Part shown: positions 8,498-17,795 of the stretch, piece by piece | Layout: every line of letters begins with the position of its first letter | How positions within the stretch are numbered: position 1 is the stretch's first letter | DNA from: an uncultured Butyricicoccus sp. | GTDB lineage: Bacteria; Bacillota; Clostridia; Oscillospirales; Butyricicoccaceae | Length of the DNA: 64,000 nucleotides | NCBI GenBank assembly: GCA_910584935.1 | Contig: CAJUDU010000003.1 | Coordinates: 1 to 64,000 of the forward strand | Reading direction: 5' to 3' | Notes under the pieces: model-generated | What the model saw: the letters and a program-made list of their open reading frames with translations, nothing else | What the model was told of the DNA's origin: nothing | Databases searched by the model: none | Program-made: the position numbers and the translations under genes

Positions 8498-9854
8498 AGC
8501 AATGCGAAAATGGAAAATACGCACACAGCTTTTGGTGGTGATTATTTTAGGTGGTGTATTGGCGATATGGTTATTTGGGTTTTTGTGGTACCATGAGCCG
8601 GACGTTTGGATTTTTTGTCAGAGGTTCCCCAGCCTTAGTTGGAATTCTGAAGCGTTTAAGGAGAAGTTACGGGAAAAGGCACAGGAAACCATTATCCCGG
8701 AAGATGACAGCTTAGATGAAGAAGAAATTCAACTGGCCATGAAAGATTTCTTTGATTTGCGGGATGAATATACGAGTGTTTATCTTTATCATGCAGATGA
8801 CCCAGAAGATAGCGTATACCGGACATTTCTTGCTGGCGCTTATGCACCGATGATGGATAATATTGCAGAACGTAGTATTTTAGATATTGGATATCAGGTG
8901 ACAGGTGGACGTGGGGAAATGTATTTTTCGGATGTCATGCAGTTTGCAAATAAAAAAGCAGAAGTTATGATTTATTCTTTCCACCGCTATAAAGTTGCAT
9001 ATCCATATTTTTTAATTTCTTTTGTGTTAAGTGTTCTTACATTTTTATTTTGTGTCCTTGGGTTTATCAGTTGGAAAATGCGGGATATCCGTATATTAAA
9101 AGATGCAATCCTAGTTATGGCAGAAGGAGATTTACAAAAAGAAATCCCCGCCTTTGGCGAGGATGAAATTGGCATATTGGCCCATGAATTAGACCACTTG
9201 CGGATAGCATTAGATTCTAATATCCGACAGGAAGAACAAAGCCGCAAAGCCAACCAGGATTTAATTACAGCAATATCCCACGATTTACGTACACCACTGA
9301 CGATTTTAAATGGTTATTTGGAGATTTTGCAGCTAGGGCGGACAGATTTACAGGCGGATTATTTACAGCGTTGTTTGCATAAAGTTGCAGATATCAAAGA
9401 AATGACAGATAAAATGTTTGAATATGCGCTGGTGTTTAAAGATAGTGAAAAACTCAGTTTGCAGCCGCTGCCGCTGCAATGGATAGAACAAAACTTAAAT
9501 GAAAATTGTGATTTTATTCGGCTTGCAGGGTTTCAAGTGCAATTAAACTGCCATATTCAGCAAGGGAATCTTCTCGCGGATGCCGTTATCCTGAAACGGG
9601 TGTTTAATAATTTATTTTCCAATATATTAAAATATGGAGATAAGAAGCAACAGGTCGTGATTACCTGTCTGGTAGAAAAACAAAAATTAAAAATTATATT
9701 TTTCAATACCATCAAAGAAGAACACAGCGGTACAGAAAGCAACCGCATCGGGCTGCGGAGTGTTGAAAAAATGATTGCAATGCACTATGGACAGTTATAT
9801 GTTCTTGCAGAGCAAAACACATTTATGGTAGAAATACAGCTTCCATTATTATAA
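8490..9854 (+). CDS. Sensor histidine kinase
   Basis: A 454-residue membrane kinase partnered with the preceding regulator. It has one membrane helix near residues 14-34, an extracytoplasmic sensor of about 135 residues rich in acidic side chains, a second helix near 172-195, a HAMP domain, a HisKA domain with ISHDLRTPLTILNGYLEIL (His264), and an ATPase domain with N-box NNLFSNILKYGDK. I chose the GTG at 8490, because GGGGGAGAGG ends 8 bases before it; the ATG at 8502 is 20 bases away. The usual DxGxG box reads FFNTIKEE, and the GTGIGL box is reduced to NRIGL, as in some Firmicute kinases. Confidence 0.9.
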   Translation: MIKAMRKWKIRTQLLVVIILGGVLAIWLFGFLWYHEPDVWIFCQRFPSLSWNSEAFKEKLREKAQETIIPEDDSLDEEEIQLAMKDFFDLRDEYTSVYLYHADDPEDSVYRTFLAGAYAPMMDNIAERSILDIGYQVTGGRGEMYFSDVMQFANKKAEVMIYSFHRYKVAYPYFLISFVLSVLTFLFCVLGFISWKMRDIRILKDAILVMAEGDLQKEIPAFGEDEIGILAHELDHLRIALDSNIRQEEQSRKANQDLITAISHDLRTPLTILNGYLEILQLGRTDLQADYLQRCLHKVADIKEMTDKMFEYALVFKDSEKLSLQPLPLQWIEQNLNENCDFIRLAGFQVQLNCHIQQGNLLADAVILKRVFNNLFSNILKYGDKKQQVVITCLVEKQKLKIIFFNTIKEEHSGTESNRIGLRSVEKMIAMHYGQLYVLAEQNTFMVEIQLPLL

Positions 9855-9862
9855 AGAAGGAT

Positions 9863-9893
9863 GAAAAAGCGCCTATTATCAGGCGCTTTTTTC
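9863..9893. terminator. Bidirectional Rho-independent terminator
   Basis: Stem AAAAAGCGCCT with AGGCGCTTTTT around a 6-base loop, between the convergent kinase (+) and SLH-protein (-) genes. A-run and T-run on either side suit both strands. Confidence 0.9.
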
Positions 9894-9894
9894 A

Positions 9895-12858
9895 TTATCT
9901 GAAATTACAGATTACCGAAGCAATTTCGGCACGGGTAATTTTTGCATTGGGGCGGATACTGCCATCTGTATAACCATTAAAGATACCAGCAGCAGTTACA
10001 CAGCCTACGGCTTCTTTTGCCCAGGCAGCAATAGACTTGCTGTCTTTGAAGGAGGCAGGATTGCCAGCATAGCCTTTTGGCAGGCATCTTGCAATAACGC
10101 TCATTGCTTCGGCACGGGTGATTTCCGCATTAGGATTGAATTTTACAGTACCAGAAGTGCTGGCTTGCCCGCTCATTACATTAGCGCGCACCACAGCAGC
10201 AATAGATGACTTTGCCCATTTGGGCAGGGAAGCGGCATCTGTAAAAGGAAGCGCTATATCACCAGATGTATCAAGTTCCAGGACATTTGCCATTAGCACG
10301 GCAAATTCACTACGGCTGAGGTTTTTATTTGGGTTAAAACGCATGGTACCATTGGAAAGTTTCTCTCCATTCATGATCCCACGGTCGGATAGCAAGTTAA
10401 TATATCCAGCAGCCCATGATGTGCTGATATCGGTAAATTTTGAAGTAGTACGGCTGCCCGCTGTGACAGTAACAGCTTTTCGGCTGCGGTTGCCTGCATC
10501 ATCTTCCGCTTCAATGATGATAACATGGGAACCAGCGGAGAGCGCTTCTGTTTTCACATCAATGGCTGCGGTTGAGGTGAAATAAGATGTATTAACGGCG
10601 TTTCCATCAACAAAAGCATGGACGCGGTCTGGGTGCAGAGGGGAAGAGTCGTGGTCTTGTGTGATGCGGGCTGTTACATAAGCACTTTGTCCAGCATCAA
10701 CTGTTGTTTTGCTGTCTGTAATCGTGATAGCAGGCGCATCAGTATTCACTGCGGCATATTCACTTAGCAAGATATGGTCAAGATATAGCGTTCCGCCACT
10801 GGCATGGGATAAACGAAGCCCAATTAAAGATGCAGCATTTTTGGGAACTTCAGCTTGAAGCTGTCGGTATGTGGATTGTACAGAAATACTGCATGGGACA
10901 GCAATTTCATTACCCGCTGCATCATGGAATATGACAGCAAGGTCACCGCTGCCAGCAGACAGCTTTGCCCATAAGGTAAAAGCGGATTTTCCGTTTACGC
11001 TTGTTTCCGGTAAAACGAGATCGGCTGTATTTCCTTCATAAACGGCAGCAAGTGCGCTATAGCCACGGGAAACGTGTTCTGGAGCTTCTGTTAAGGAAAG
11101 GGCTGCATTGGACGAGGAAAAAGGCTGTTCATCTTCAAAATCCGCAATGGACATTAAATCCTGTGGTTCTCCCATACCGATCGAAACAGAAACCGATTTA
11201 GAAACGCCATAGCAGGAAACATTAATTTTACCTGTGCCAGATCGGGTGGCTGTAAACAATCCATCTGCGGAAACGGTGCCAATATTGCCGGAAACACTCC
11301 AAACCATTTGTGAATTAAGGGATGCAATAGAAATCCCATTGCGGTAAACCACAGCATCAATTTGTGCGGTATCGCCTGCCTGCATGGATAAGGAAGAAAC
11401 AGCTTTGCCGTCTTTCAAAAGGGACATGGCAGTTGGTTCATCTGTTACAAATAAATCCATACTGCCAGCAGCATTGCCAGCGGCAGCATTTACTTTGACA
11501 CTGCCAGGTTCCAAAGGCGCGGTATATTTCCCAGCTACGGCACTGCCTGCGGAAGCAGAATAAGTGATTGTTTCAGCTGTGGTGGTTTTGTTATAACTAT
11601 TGTCCAGCGCAGTGACTGTAAAATCCACTGTGCCGCCTGGTAAGACATAATGGGTGGAAGGTTCTAAGTGAAGATAAGCAGGGATGCCATCTGGTGACGC
11701 ATTGTTTATAAGAAAAATAAATGTGGAACACCGGCGCTCGCTACCATCAGAAGGGCGGGTAACCGTTGCAGTTTTGCCAGCAGAAGGGTTTTTGACGGTC
11801 AGTGCAGAAGAACCGCCACCATCTAAAGCAACAGCAGAAACACATCCAAGCCCAGTAAGCTCATCGGCTAATTGTTTCGCCGTTAATCCTTTGCTGTAAC
11901 TCGAATTTAGCCCATCAACTTCGTAAATCACAACACTGCCATCATTTTTAACGCCAACAGCAGAACGGGCGGTTGCGGATGAACCTGAATCGATGCCATT
12001 TGTGGTGACGTTGCCATTTAGCATCAGTTTTTTGCCGCCAACCGCATATAATACATCGCCCCAGCGTGCATCATTGGTTTCAAAGTTGATGGTAATCTTC
12101 TCACCAATCTGAAAATCAACCCAAGGCATACTGGTGCAGTCATCCCGGCGGGAAAGAATCATTTGGTTTTCCCCAATTGCAAAGGAATCACTCCCAGCCA
12201 CTTTATCAACGACAGTGAGTGTAATTGGTTGTCCAATTTTTAAAGTAGAAAAGTCATCATATTCCATAATGATGCTTTGCCCGGCAGATGCAAAATGCGT
12301 GCTGTTAGAATAATAACGGTCCAGCAGGACAAGCCCACGGTCAGTACGTGTTTTATTATAATCAAAAACAGCAATCCGTCCGCTGTCACCGGAAACAACA
12401 ATATTGGTAATCGGGTCGCCGATAATGGCAGAGCCATCCGGCATAAAGCCTACAGCGGCTTCCCAGTCAGTGGAAGTAATGACGCGCCCATTATCGATAA
12501 ATAATCCTGTTGGTACGCCATCTGAAAAAGAGAAAAAGTCTGCATTGATGCCGCCAAGCACATCGTAGCCACGTTCAGATAAGGAAGCTGCGGCTTGTGA
12601 AAGCGATAAGCGGCTGCCATAAAACTGGTTGCCAGACCGAACGCCGATAGGGGATACAGCGCTGTTTGGCATATATGTAAGGATAGAAGCTTTTTGCAGC
12701 CCGTTGGCATTATAGCCTTCCTGACGAGAATAGGTTGTCCCAGAACCGATTGGATAAGAATAGGTAAACCCACCAGTTAAAGCAGACGCTGAGCCGGTAG
12801 AAAAAACAGCGCAGATTAAACAGCCTGCGAGAATTCGTTTTGCCTTTGAGAAAATCAT
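9895..12858 (-). CDS. Secreted phosphodiester glycosidase with C-terminal SLH domains
   Basis: A 987-residue surface protein. It has a signal peptide (IFSKAKRILAGCLICAVFSTG then SASA), a phosphodiester-glycosidase (NAGPA/DUF2233) domain at about 60-385 with GGINADFFSFSDGVPTG near 103 and VALDGGGSSALTV near 345, Ig-like and jelly-roll-like segments in the middle, and three S-layer homology repeats over the last ~180 residues, which should anchor it to secondary wall polymer. The chosen start follows AGAAGGG by 8 bases; the longer frame would overlap aroEK and lacks a signal at its end. Substrate is unknown. It lies 19 bp behind the aro operon in the same direction. Confidence 0.88.
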   Translation of the reverse strand: MIFSKAKRILAGCLICAVFSTGSASALTGGFTYSYPIGSGTTYSRQEGYNANGLQKASILTYMPNSAVSPIGVRSGNQFYGSRLSLSQAAASLSERGYDVLGGINADFFSFSDGVPTGLFIDNGRVITSTDWEAAVGFMPDGSAIIGDPITNIVVSGDSGRIAVFDYNKTRTDRGLVLLDRYYSNSTHFASAGQSIIMEYDDFSTLKIGQPITLTVVDKVAGSDSFAIGENQMILSRRDDCTSMPWVDFQIGEKITINFETNDARWGDVLYAVGGKKLMLNGNVTTNGIDSGSSATARSAVGVKNDGSVVIYEVDGLNSSYSKGLTAKQLADELTGLGCVSAVALDGGGSSALTVKNPSAGKTATVTRPSDGSERRCSTFIFLINNASPDGIPAYLHLEPSTHYVLPGGTVDFTVTALDNSYNKTTTAETITYSASAGSAVAGKYTAPLEPGSVKVNAAAGNAAGSMDLFVTDEPTAMSLLKDGKAVSSLSMQAGDTAQIDAVVYRNGISIASLNSQMVWSVSGNIGTVSADGLFTATRSGTGKINVSCYGVSKSVSVSIGMGEPQDLMSIADFEDEQPFSSSNAALSLTEAPEHVSRGYSALAAVYEGNTADLVLPETSVNGKSAFTLWAKLSAGSGDLAVIFHDAAGNEIAVPCSISVQSTYRQLQAEVPKNAASLIGLRLSHASGGTLYLDHILLSEYAAVNTDAPAITITDSKTTVDAGQSAYVTARITQDHDSSPLHPDRVHAFVDGNAVNTSYFTSTAAIDVKTEALSAGSHVIIIEAEDDAGNRSRKAVTVTAGSRTTSKFTDISTSWAAGYINLLSDRGIMNGEKLSNGTMRFNPNKNLSRSEFAVLMANVLELDTSGDIALPFTDAASLPKWAKSSIAAVVRANVMSGQASTSGTVKFNPNAEITRAEAMSVIARCLPKGYAGNPASFKDSKSIAAWAKEAVGCVTAAGIFNGYTDGSIRPNAKITRAEIASVICNFR

Positions 12859-12877
12859 ATTGGAATCCCTTCTAAGA

Positions 12878-14266
12878 TTAGATACATTGCAGCAAACTGT
12901 CAATCAGTTCGCTCAGCTTGGGGCTGCGCACAGATTTATCTGCTGCATGGCGGTAAATGTTTTTACGGGAATTATATAAACGGCGAGTTTCTGCCAGCTT
13001 ATTCCCGCTTTTGTCCAGCAAAGGACGACTGGTCGAGTTGGAAAGGTTTTTTATAATTCGGAAAAATGGTGTATCCAAATGAATTAAAAAACCATTTTCC
13101 TTGATAATTTCTACATTTTCTGGGCGCAGTATGGCGCCGCCGCCAAGCGAAATCACTGCACCATCTGTTTTGCAAATTTCACGCAGATATTTGGTTTCCA
13201 AATCGCGGAATGCTTGTTCACCATCTGAGGCAAAAATGTCTGAAATTTTCCGATTTTCTTTTTCTTCCAGATAGATATCTGCATCAATATGTTTGAAGCC
13301 AGTCAAGCGGGACAGTCTGCGTCCTACTGTTGTTTTGCCGCTGCCCATAAATCCGCAAAGTACAAGGTTGCGTTTATGATGTTTTTCATGTAAACGTTTG
13401 ACTGCCATTTTTGCAAGAACCCGCCGATGGATGCTGTCACAAGTGGAGGGATCAAATTGGGTGCCATTCCAAATGGTTTGTGCTGCTGCTGCTTGCATAA
13501 TCAGCATATAAAGTCCATTGCGTACACGGGTTTTTCGACTGTGTGCCAAACACATGACCGAGGTAAGCGGGGGATTATAAATTGCATCAAAAACATATTC
13601 AGTTTTATGCGGCAGGAAGTATAGAGGTGTCTTCTCTTCGTGTGGGAACATACCAAGCGGTGTGCCATTGATGATAATCTGGGTATCTTTTGGAATATGA
13701 CGACGTGTACACACACCAATTTTGGCATGGGGAAATGTACATAGAAGCTGTGTGCGCAGTGCGCGGGCTTTATCTAAACTACGTCCTGTGATAAATAAAT
13801 GTGCACCAGAAGCAACACAGTGATATGCCATTACTGCAGCTGCGCCACCATAGCCCAGCAGCACAGTTTTGCGTCCACGCAGTTCCACATTGTCCTTTTC
13901 TAGCGTTGCCGCAAACCCAAAAATGTCGGTATTATAGCCGATTGATCTGCCATTTTTGAAGTGGATGGTGTTTACAGAATGCAGCCCGGCAGCATTTGGC
14001 TCCACTTCGTCCAGCAAAGGAATAACAGATTTTTTATGTGGAATTGTCACATTGATACCCTGCAATTTTTCTTGTGCCAGTTTTAATGCTTCTTCTAAAT
14101 CTTCGGGCGGTACAGCAATGGCAATATAATCAGCCTCTATATGGGCGGCATCAAAAAGCTGCGCATGGAGTTCAGGACTCATCGTATGCCCAAGCGGCCA
14201 GCCGAATAAACCATAGGTAGAGCGCTTGGGCGTAAATTGGCGAAACTGCTCCAATGAATAGATCAT
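12878..14266 (-). CDS. aroE-aroK: Bifunctional shikimate dehydrogenase / shikimate kinase fusion
   Basis: A 462-residue fusion for two steps of chorismate synthesis. Residues 1 to about 270 are AroE: SPELH near 30, INVTIPHKK with catalytic Lys78, GYNTD with Asp114, NADPH-binding LLGYGGAAA near 137, and INGTPLGMFP near 199. Residues about 298-462 are AroK: Walker A GFMGSGKTTVG (Lys311), HIDADIYLE, VISLGGGAIL and the lid arginine in RPLL. The intervening ~25 residues form a basic linker. All key residues are present, so both halves look active. The glycine-rich NADPH loop is slightly unusual (GYGGAAAV in place of GAGGAARA). It is the last aro gene of the operon. Confidence 0.95.
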   Translation of the reverse strand: MIYSLEQFRQFTPKRSTYGLFGWPLGHTMSPELHAQLFDAAHIEADYIAIAVPPEDLEEALKLAQEKLQGINVTIPHKKSVIPLLDEVEPNAAGLHSVNTIHFKNGRSIGYNTDIFGFAATLEKDNVELRGRKTVLLGYGGAAAVMAYHCVASGAHLFITGRSLDKARALRTQLLCTFPHAKIGVCTRRHIPKDTQIIINGTPLGMFPHEEKTPLYFLPHKTEYVFDAIYNPPLTSVMCLAHSRKTRVRNGLYMLIMQAAAAQTIWNGTQFDPSTCDSIHRRVLAKMAVKRLHEKHHKRNLVLCGFMGSGKTTVGRRLSRLTGFKHIDADIYLEEKENRKISDIFASDGEQAFRDLETKYLREICKTDGAVISLGGGAILRPENVEIIKENGFLIHLDTPFFRIIKNLSNSTSRPLLDKSGNKLAETRRLYNSRKNIYRHAADKSVRSPKLSELIDSLLQCI

Positions 14267-14268
14267 TT

Positions 14269-15549
14269 TTACATTTTCCCTTCTAACTTTTTTAGTGTGT
14301 CAAAGAAATCAGGATAAGATATTGCTGTAATTTCTGGGTTTAAGATATCGCTTTGCCCTTCACAGCCAAGCGCACATACTGCCATACTCATTGCAACTCG
14401 ATGGTCGTTAAATGATGCAAAGGATGCACCATGTAATGGGTGTCCGCCATCAATTACCATACCATCTTCTGTTTCACGTATTTTTGCACCCGCTTTAGAA
14501 AGTTCGCTGACCATGACAGCAATCCGGTTAGATTCCTTGACTTTTAGTTCCTGTGCATCACGTATGACGGTTTGCCCCTCTGCAAAAGCAGCAGCAACAG
14601 CAAGTATTGGCAGTTCATCAATTAGGCGTGGGATAATCTCTCCAGCAATGATTGTGCCATGCAGTTTTGTAGAACGTGCTGTCAAATCACAAACAGGCTC
14701 TGCGTTATTATGGTGGTTGGAAATGGTAATATCAGCCCCCATATCACGCAGGGCATCCAAAATGCCAGTGCGGGTTGGATTAATACCTACATTTTGAATG
14801 GTGATTTCAGAATTAGGGACAATGGATGCAGCAACAAGGAAAAATGCTGCGGAAGAAATATCTGCTGGGACAGCAATATCTTTTGAAATCAGATTTCGGG
14901 GTGGGATAAGAGTAACATGATTGTTCTCGGACTGTACTTCAGCGCCTAACGCACGCAGCATCCGTTCTGTATGATCGCGGGAGGGGGCTGGTTCAATAAT
15001 ATGGGTTGGGCTGTTTGCGTATAACCCAGCAAGCAAAATTGCGCTTTTGAGTTGTGCGGAAGCAACAGGTAATGTATATGAAATACCGCGCAGGGAAGGG
15101 ACAGGATGGATTTTTAAGGGGCAATAATTTTGATGAATGCCCGTAATATCCGCCCCCATTTGACGTAGTGGGGTCATGATACGTCCCATGGGGCGTTTTT
15201 GAATCGAGGCATCGCCAGATATTTGGACAGGGAACGGTTGCCCTGCCAATATGCCGCAAAGCAAGCGGGTGGTCGTCCCTGAATTGCCTGTATATAGTGC
15301 TTTATCTGGTTGTTTTAGCCCATGCAGCCCAGCACCATGGACAAGGACTTCATGTTCAGTGGTTTCAATTTGCACACCCATATGGCGGAAACAATCAATC
15401 GTAGACAGGCAGTCTTCACCCATCAGGAAACCTGTGATATGCGTATCACCATCAGCCAATGCGCCAAGCATTACAGCACGATGGGAAATGGATTTGTCGC
15501 CGGGCACAGTAATTGTACCATGTAGCCCAGCAGATTGAGAAAGATACAT
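14269..15549 (-). CDS. aroA: 3-phosphoshikimate 1-carboxyvinyltransferase (EPSP synthase)
   Basis: Joins phosphoenolpyruvate to shikimate 3-phosphate. The 426-residue protein has VPGDKSISHRAVMLGALA near the N-terminus, the PEP-binding LYTGNSGTTTRLLCG near residue 80, KSAILLAGLYA near 168, and IDELPILAVAAAFAEG near 300. The chosen start is preceded by GGAGG at about 9 bases; the longer frame adds 14 residues with no homology pattern. It ends 2 bp before aroEK and starts within a few bases of the pheA stop. The PEP-loop glycine before NSGTTTR is retained; I make no claim about inhibitor sensitivity. Confidence 0.96.
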   Translation of the reverse strand: MYLSQSAGLHGTITVPGDKSISHRAVMLGALADGDTHITGFLMGEDCLSTIDCFRHMGVQIETTEHEVLVHGAGLHGLKQPDKALYTGNSGTTTRLLCGILAGQPFPVQISGDASIQKRPMGRIMTPLRQMGADITGIHQNYCPLKIHPVPSLRGISYTLPVASAQLKSAILLAGLYANSPTHIIEPAPSRDHTERMLRALGAEVQSENNHVTLIPPRNLISKDIAVPADISSAAFFLVAASIVPNSEITIQNVGINPTRTGILDALRDMGADITISNHHNNAEPVCDLTARSTKLHGTIIAGEIIPRLIDELPILAVAAAFAEGQTVIRDAQELKVKESNRIAVMVSELSKAGAKIRETEDGMVIDGGHPLHGASFASFNDHRVAMSMAVCALGCEGQSDILNPEITAISYPDFFDTLKKLEGKM

Positions 15550-15553
15550 TATT

Positions 15554-16696
15554 TTATTCCTCCGGTGCAGAAGTAATATGATAACTGCCAAGCAAACGGA
15601 ATGAAGAAAGTTCCTCAGAAAGCTGGAATATCAAGGAACGGACATTTTCACTGACCAAACTGCCTTCAAAATCCGCATGAAAGCGGTAATTCCATGGTGT
15701 TTCCGGCAAGGGACGCGAATGGATTTCAGTTAAGTTGACATTGTGGTCAGAAAACATGGAGAGAACAGAAGAAAGCGTACCTTGATGATGTGGCAGGGTA
15801 AAGATAATGCTGACACGGTTATCCTCTGGCTGGGCGGAAAGCTGCCGACTGACCGCAATAAACCGGGTTTGGTTTGTCTTATCATCATTGATAGCGGCTG
15901 CCAGCACTTGAAGCCCATAGAGTTTTGCTGCATCTTCTGAACAGATTGCAGCACGTGTTGGGTTATTCCAATCCCGCACCTGTTGCGCAGCAACTGCGGT
16001 GTTTGCTGCTTTACAACGTTCCAGCCCATGTGATTTTAAGTATTGCTGGCATTGATCCAGTGCAGGTTCGATAGAATATGCTTGTTTAATGGTATCCATT
16101 GTTGCATTTGGACATCCTGCCAAGCAATGGCGGATATAATTGATATGGGAATGTGAAATATATAGGTTATATTTCACCAGCAGGTCACAGGTTTCATTAA
16201 TGGTGCCGATGGATGAATTTTCAATTGGGATAACGCCAAGGTCTGCATTCCCTTGTGCAACATGGCGGAATACATCTTCAAATGTTGCAACGTGATGCAG
16301 CTTTGCCCCATTAGAGAACATATATTGTGCCGCCTGCGATTGATAAGAAGCAGGCAGCCCCTGATAGACAACATTTTTGGGGGAATTTATTCTTTCCTGC
16401 AATGGAAGGGATAAGATAGAAGGGTTTTGCGCTAAAATACGGCTGTATTGGTGCATTCGGCTAACTCGGATAATACCCTTTAACATCGAAACATATTCAG
16501 GCTGTAAATTATCTGGTATCCGTTCGCACATCATTTCAAGCAATGCTTGTTCACGGTCTGGTTTCAGCACCCGGTCGCCGGTTACAATTTTATAATCAGC
16601 AACTTGCTCAGAAAGTGCCATCCGCTTTAAGAACAGCTTTTGCATCTCATTGTCAATTTGGTTGATATCAAGGCGGATTTCATTCAGTTCGCGCAT
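15554..16696 (-). CDS. pheA: Chorismate mutase / prephenate dehydratase (P-protein)
   Basis: Makes phenylpyruvate from chorismate. The 380-residue protein has three parts: an AroQ-type mutase (about 1-85; LNEIRLDINQIDNEMQKLF, then the lysine of VADYK), a dehydratase (about 105-285; VIPIENSSIGTINE and the catalytic NQTRFIAVS), and an ACT domain (about 290-380; EIHSRPLPETPWNYRFHAD), which in this family binds phenylalanine for feedback inhibition. Two starts are possible: ATG at 16702, 3 bases after GGAGG, and ATG at 16696, 9 bases after it; I prefer the second. It overlaps aroC. Its presence supports the idea that the leader senses tRNA-Phe. Confidence 0.95.
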   Translation of the reverse strand: MRELNEIRLDINQIDNEMQKLFLKRMALSEQVADYKIVTGDRVLKPDREQALLEMMCERIPDNLQPEYVSMLKGIIRVSRMHQYSRILAQNPSILSLPLQERINSPKNVVYQGLPASYQSQAAQYMFSNGAKLHHVATFEDVFRHVAQGNADLGVIPIENSSIGTINETCDLLVKYNLYISHSHINYIRHCLAGCPNATMDTIKQAYSIEPALDQCQQYLKSHGLERCKAANTAVAAQQVRDWNNPTRAAICSEDAAKLYGLQVLAAAINDDKTNQTRFIAVSRQLSAQPEDNRVSIIFTLPHHQGTLSSVLSMFSDHNVNLTEIHSRPLPETPWNYRFHADFEGSLVSENVRSLIFQLSEELSSFRLLGSYHITSAPEE

Positions 16697-17783
16697 AACC
16701 ATGGCCCTCCAAATAAAGATCGGTTAATGCAATGGCAGCAGCAGCTTCTATTACTGGCGCAGCACGTGTCACAATACAAGGGTCATGCCGCCCATGGATG
16801 CACAGTTCTTCCATTTCGCCGCTTGATAGATTCAGAGTACGCTGTGGTTTCGAGATGGAAGGTGTCGGTTTGATAGCAACACGGAAAAGTAGTGGCATTC
16901 CACTTGTGATACCGCCTAATATGCCGCCATTATGATTGGTTTCAGTAACGACTTTTTCACCTTCAGCAAGGGTAAAGGCATCGTTTGCATGAGAGCCGCG
17001 AAATTCCGTAAACCCAAACCCGACACCAAATTCCACACCTTTAACAGCAGGTACAGAAAACAGCAAGGAAGATAGCCGTCCTTCCACAGTATCCAGCATA
17101 GGACTGCCTAGTCCTGCGGGCATCCCAACAGCAGCACATTCAATGACACCGCCAACAGAATCCCCATCCATACGGGCTTCTTCAATTGCAGCCAGCATTG
17201 CCTTTTCAGCAAGCGGGTTGATAACTGGATAAGGTTGGTTACATAACTGCTCTAGTTGTTCGACATTTACTTCAATATCATCAAATGGGGTATCTTGAAT
17301 CTGGGCAATAGATTGAATATGCGCACCAACAGAAATCCCTTTTGTTTTCAGATACAGCTTACACAGTGCCCCTGCGAATACCAACGGCGCTGTCAGCCTG
17401 CCGGAAAAATGCCCGCCGCCACGTGGGTCATTATAACCGCCAAAACGAACAAGCCCCGTATAATCCGCATGGCCTGGGCGGGGTTGGGCAGAAAAGTCCT
17501 TATAATCGCCTGAGCGGGTATCTGTATTTTCGATAATAGCACAAATAGGTGTGCCAGTTGTATAGCCCTGATAAATGCCAGAAAGGATTTTCGGGATATC
17601 TGCTTCTTTTCGCGCTGTGGATTGTTTATTTTTCCCGGGGGCGCGGCGTGCCATTTCATGAAGGACAAAAGCTTCATCAAAGGGCAGCCCTGATGAGAAT
17701 CCATCAAGCACCACACCAATACCGCCGCCATGGGACTCACCAAAAATAGAAACTTTTAATGCATTTCCCCACACAGAACCCAT
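16680..17783 (-). CDS. aroC: Chorismate synthase
   Basis: Converts EPSP to chorismate with reduced FMN. The 367-residue protein opens with GNALKVSIFGESHGGGIGV, a family signature, and has RPGHADYTGLVRFGGYNDPR GGGHFSGR near residue 100-125 and the C-terminal CIVTRAAPVIEAAAAIALTD. AAGGAGG precedes the start. It lies 12 bp after aroB and overlaps pheA by about 17 bp. I see no separate flavin reductase domain, so it is the usual monofunctional bacterial form. Confidence 0.97.
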   Translation of the reverse strand: MGSVWGNALKVSIFGESHGGGIGVVLDGFSSGLPFDEAFVLHEMARRAPGKNKQSTARKEADIPKILSGIYQGYTTGTPICAIIENTDTRSGDYKDFSAQPRPGHADYTGLVRFGGYNDPRGGGHFSGRLTAPLVFAGALCKLYLKTKGISVGAHIQSIAQIQDTPFDDIEVNVEQLEQLCNQPYPVINPLAEKAMLAAIEEARMDGDSVGGVIECAAVGMPAGLGSPMLDTVEGRLSSLLFSVPAVKGVEFGVGFGFTEFRGSHANDAFTLAEGEKVVTETNHNGGILGGITSGMPLLFRVAIKPTPSISKPQRTLNLSSGEMEELCIHGRHDPCIVTRAAPVIEAAAAIALTDLYLEGHGYARTE

Positions 17784-17795
17784 AGTAGTGCCTCC

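Noticed and set aside
12859..12903. Longer N-terminus of the SLH protein overlapping aroEK
   Set aside because: The start at 12858 has a good ribosome site and puts the signal peptide at the N-terminus.
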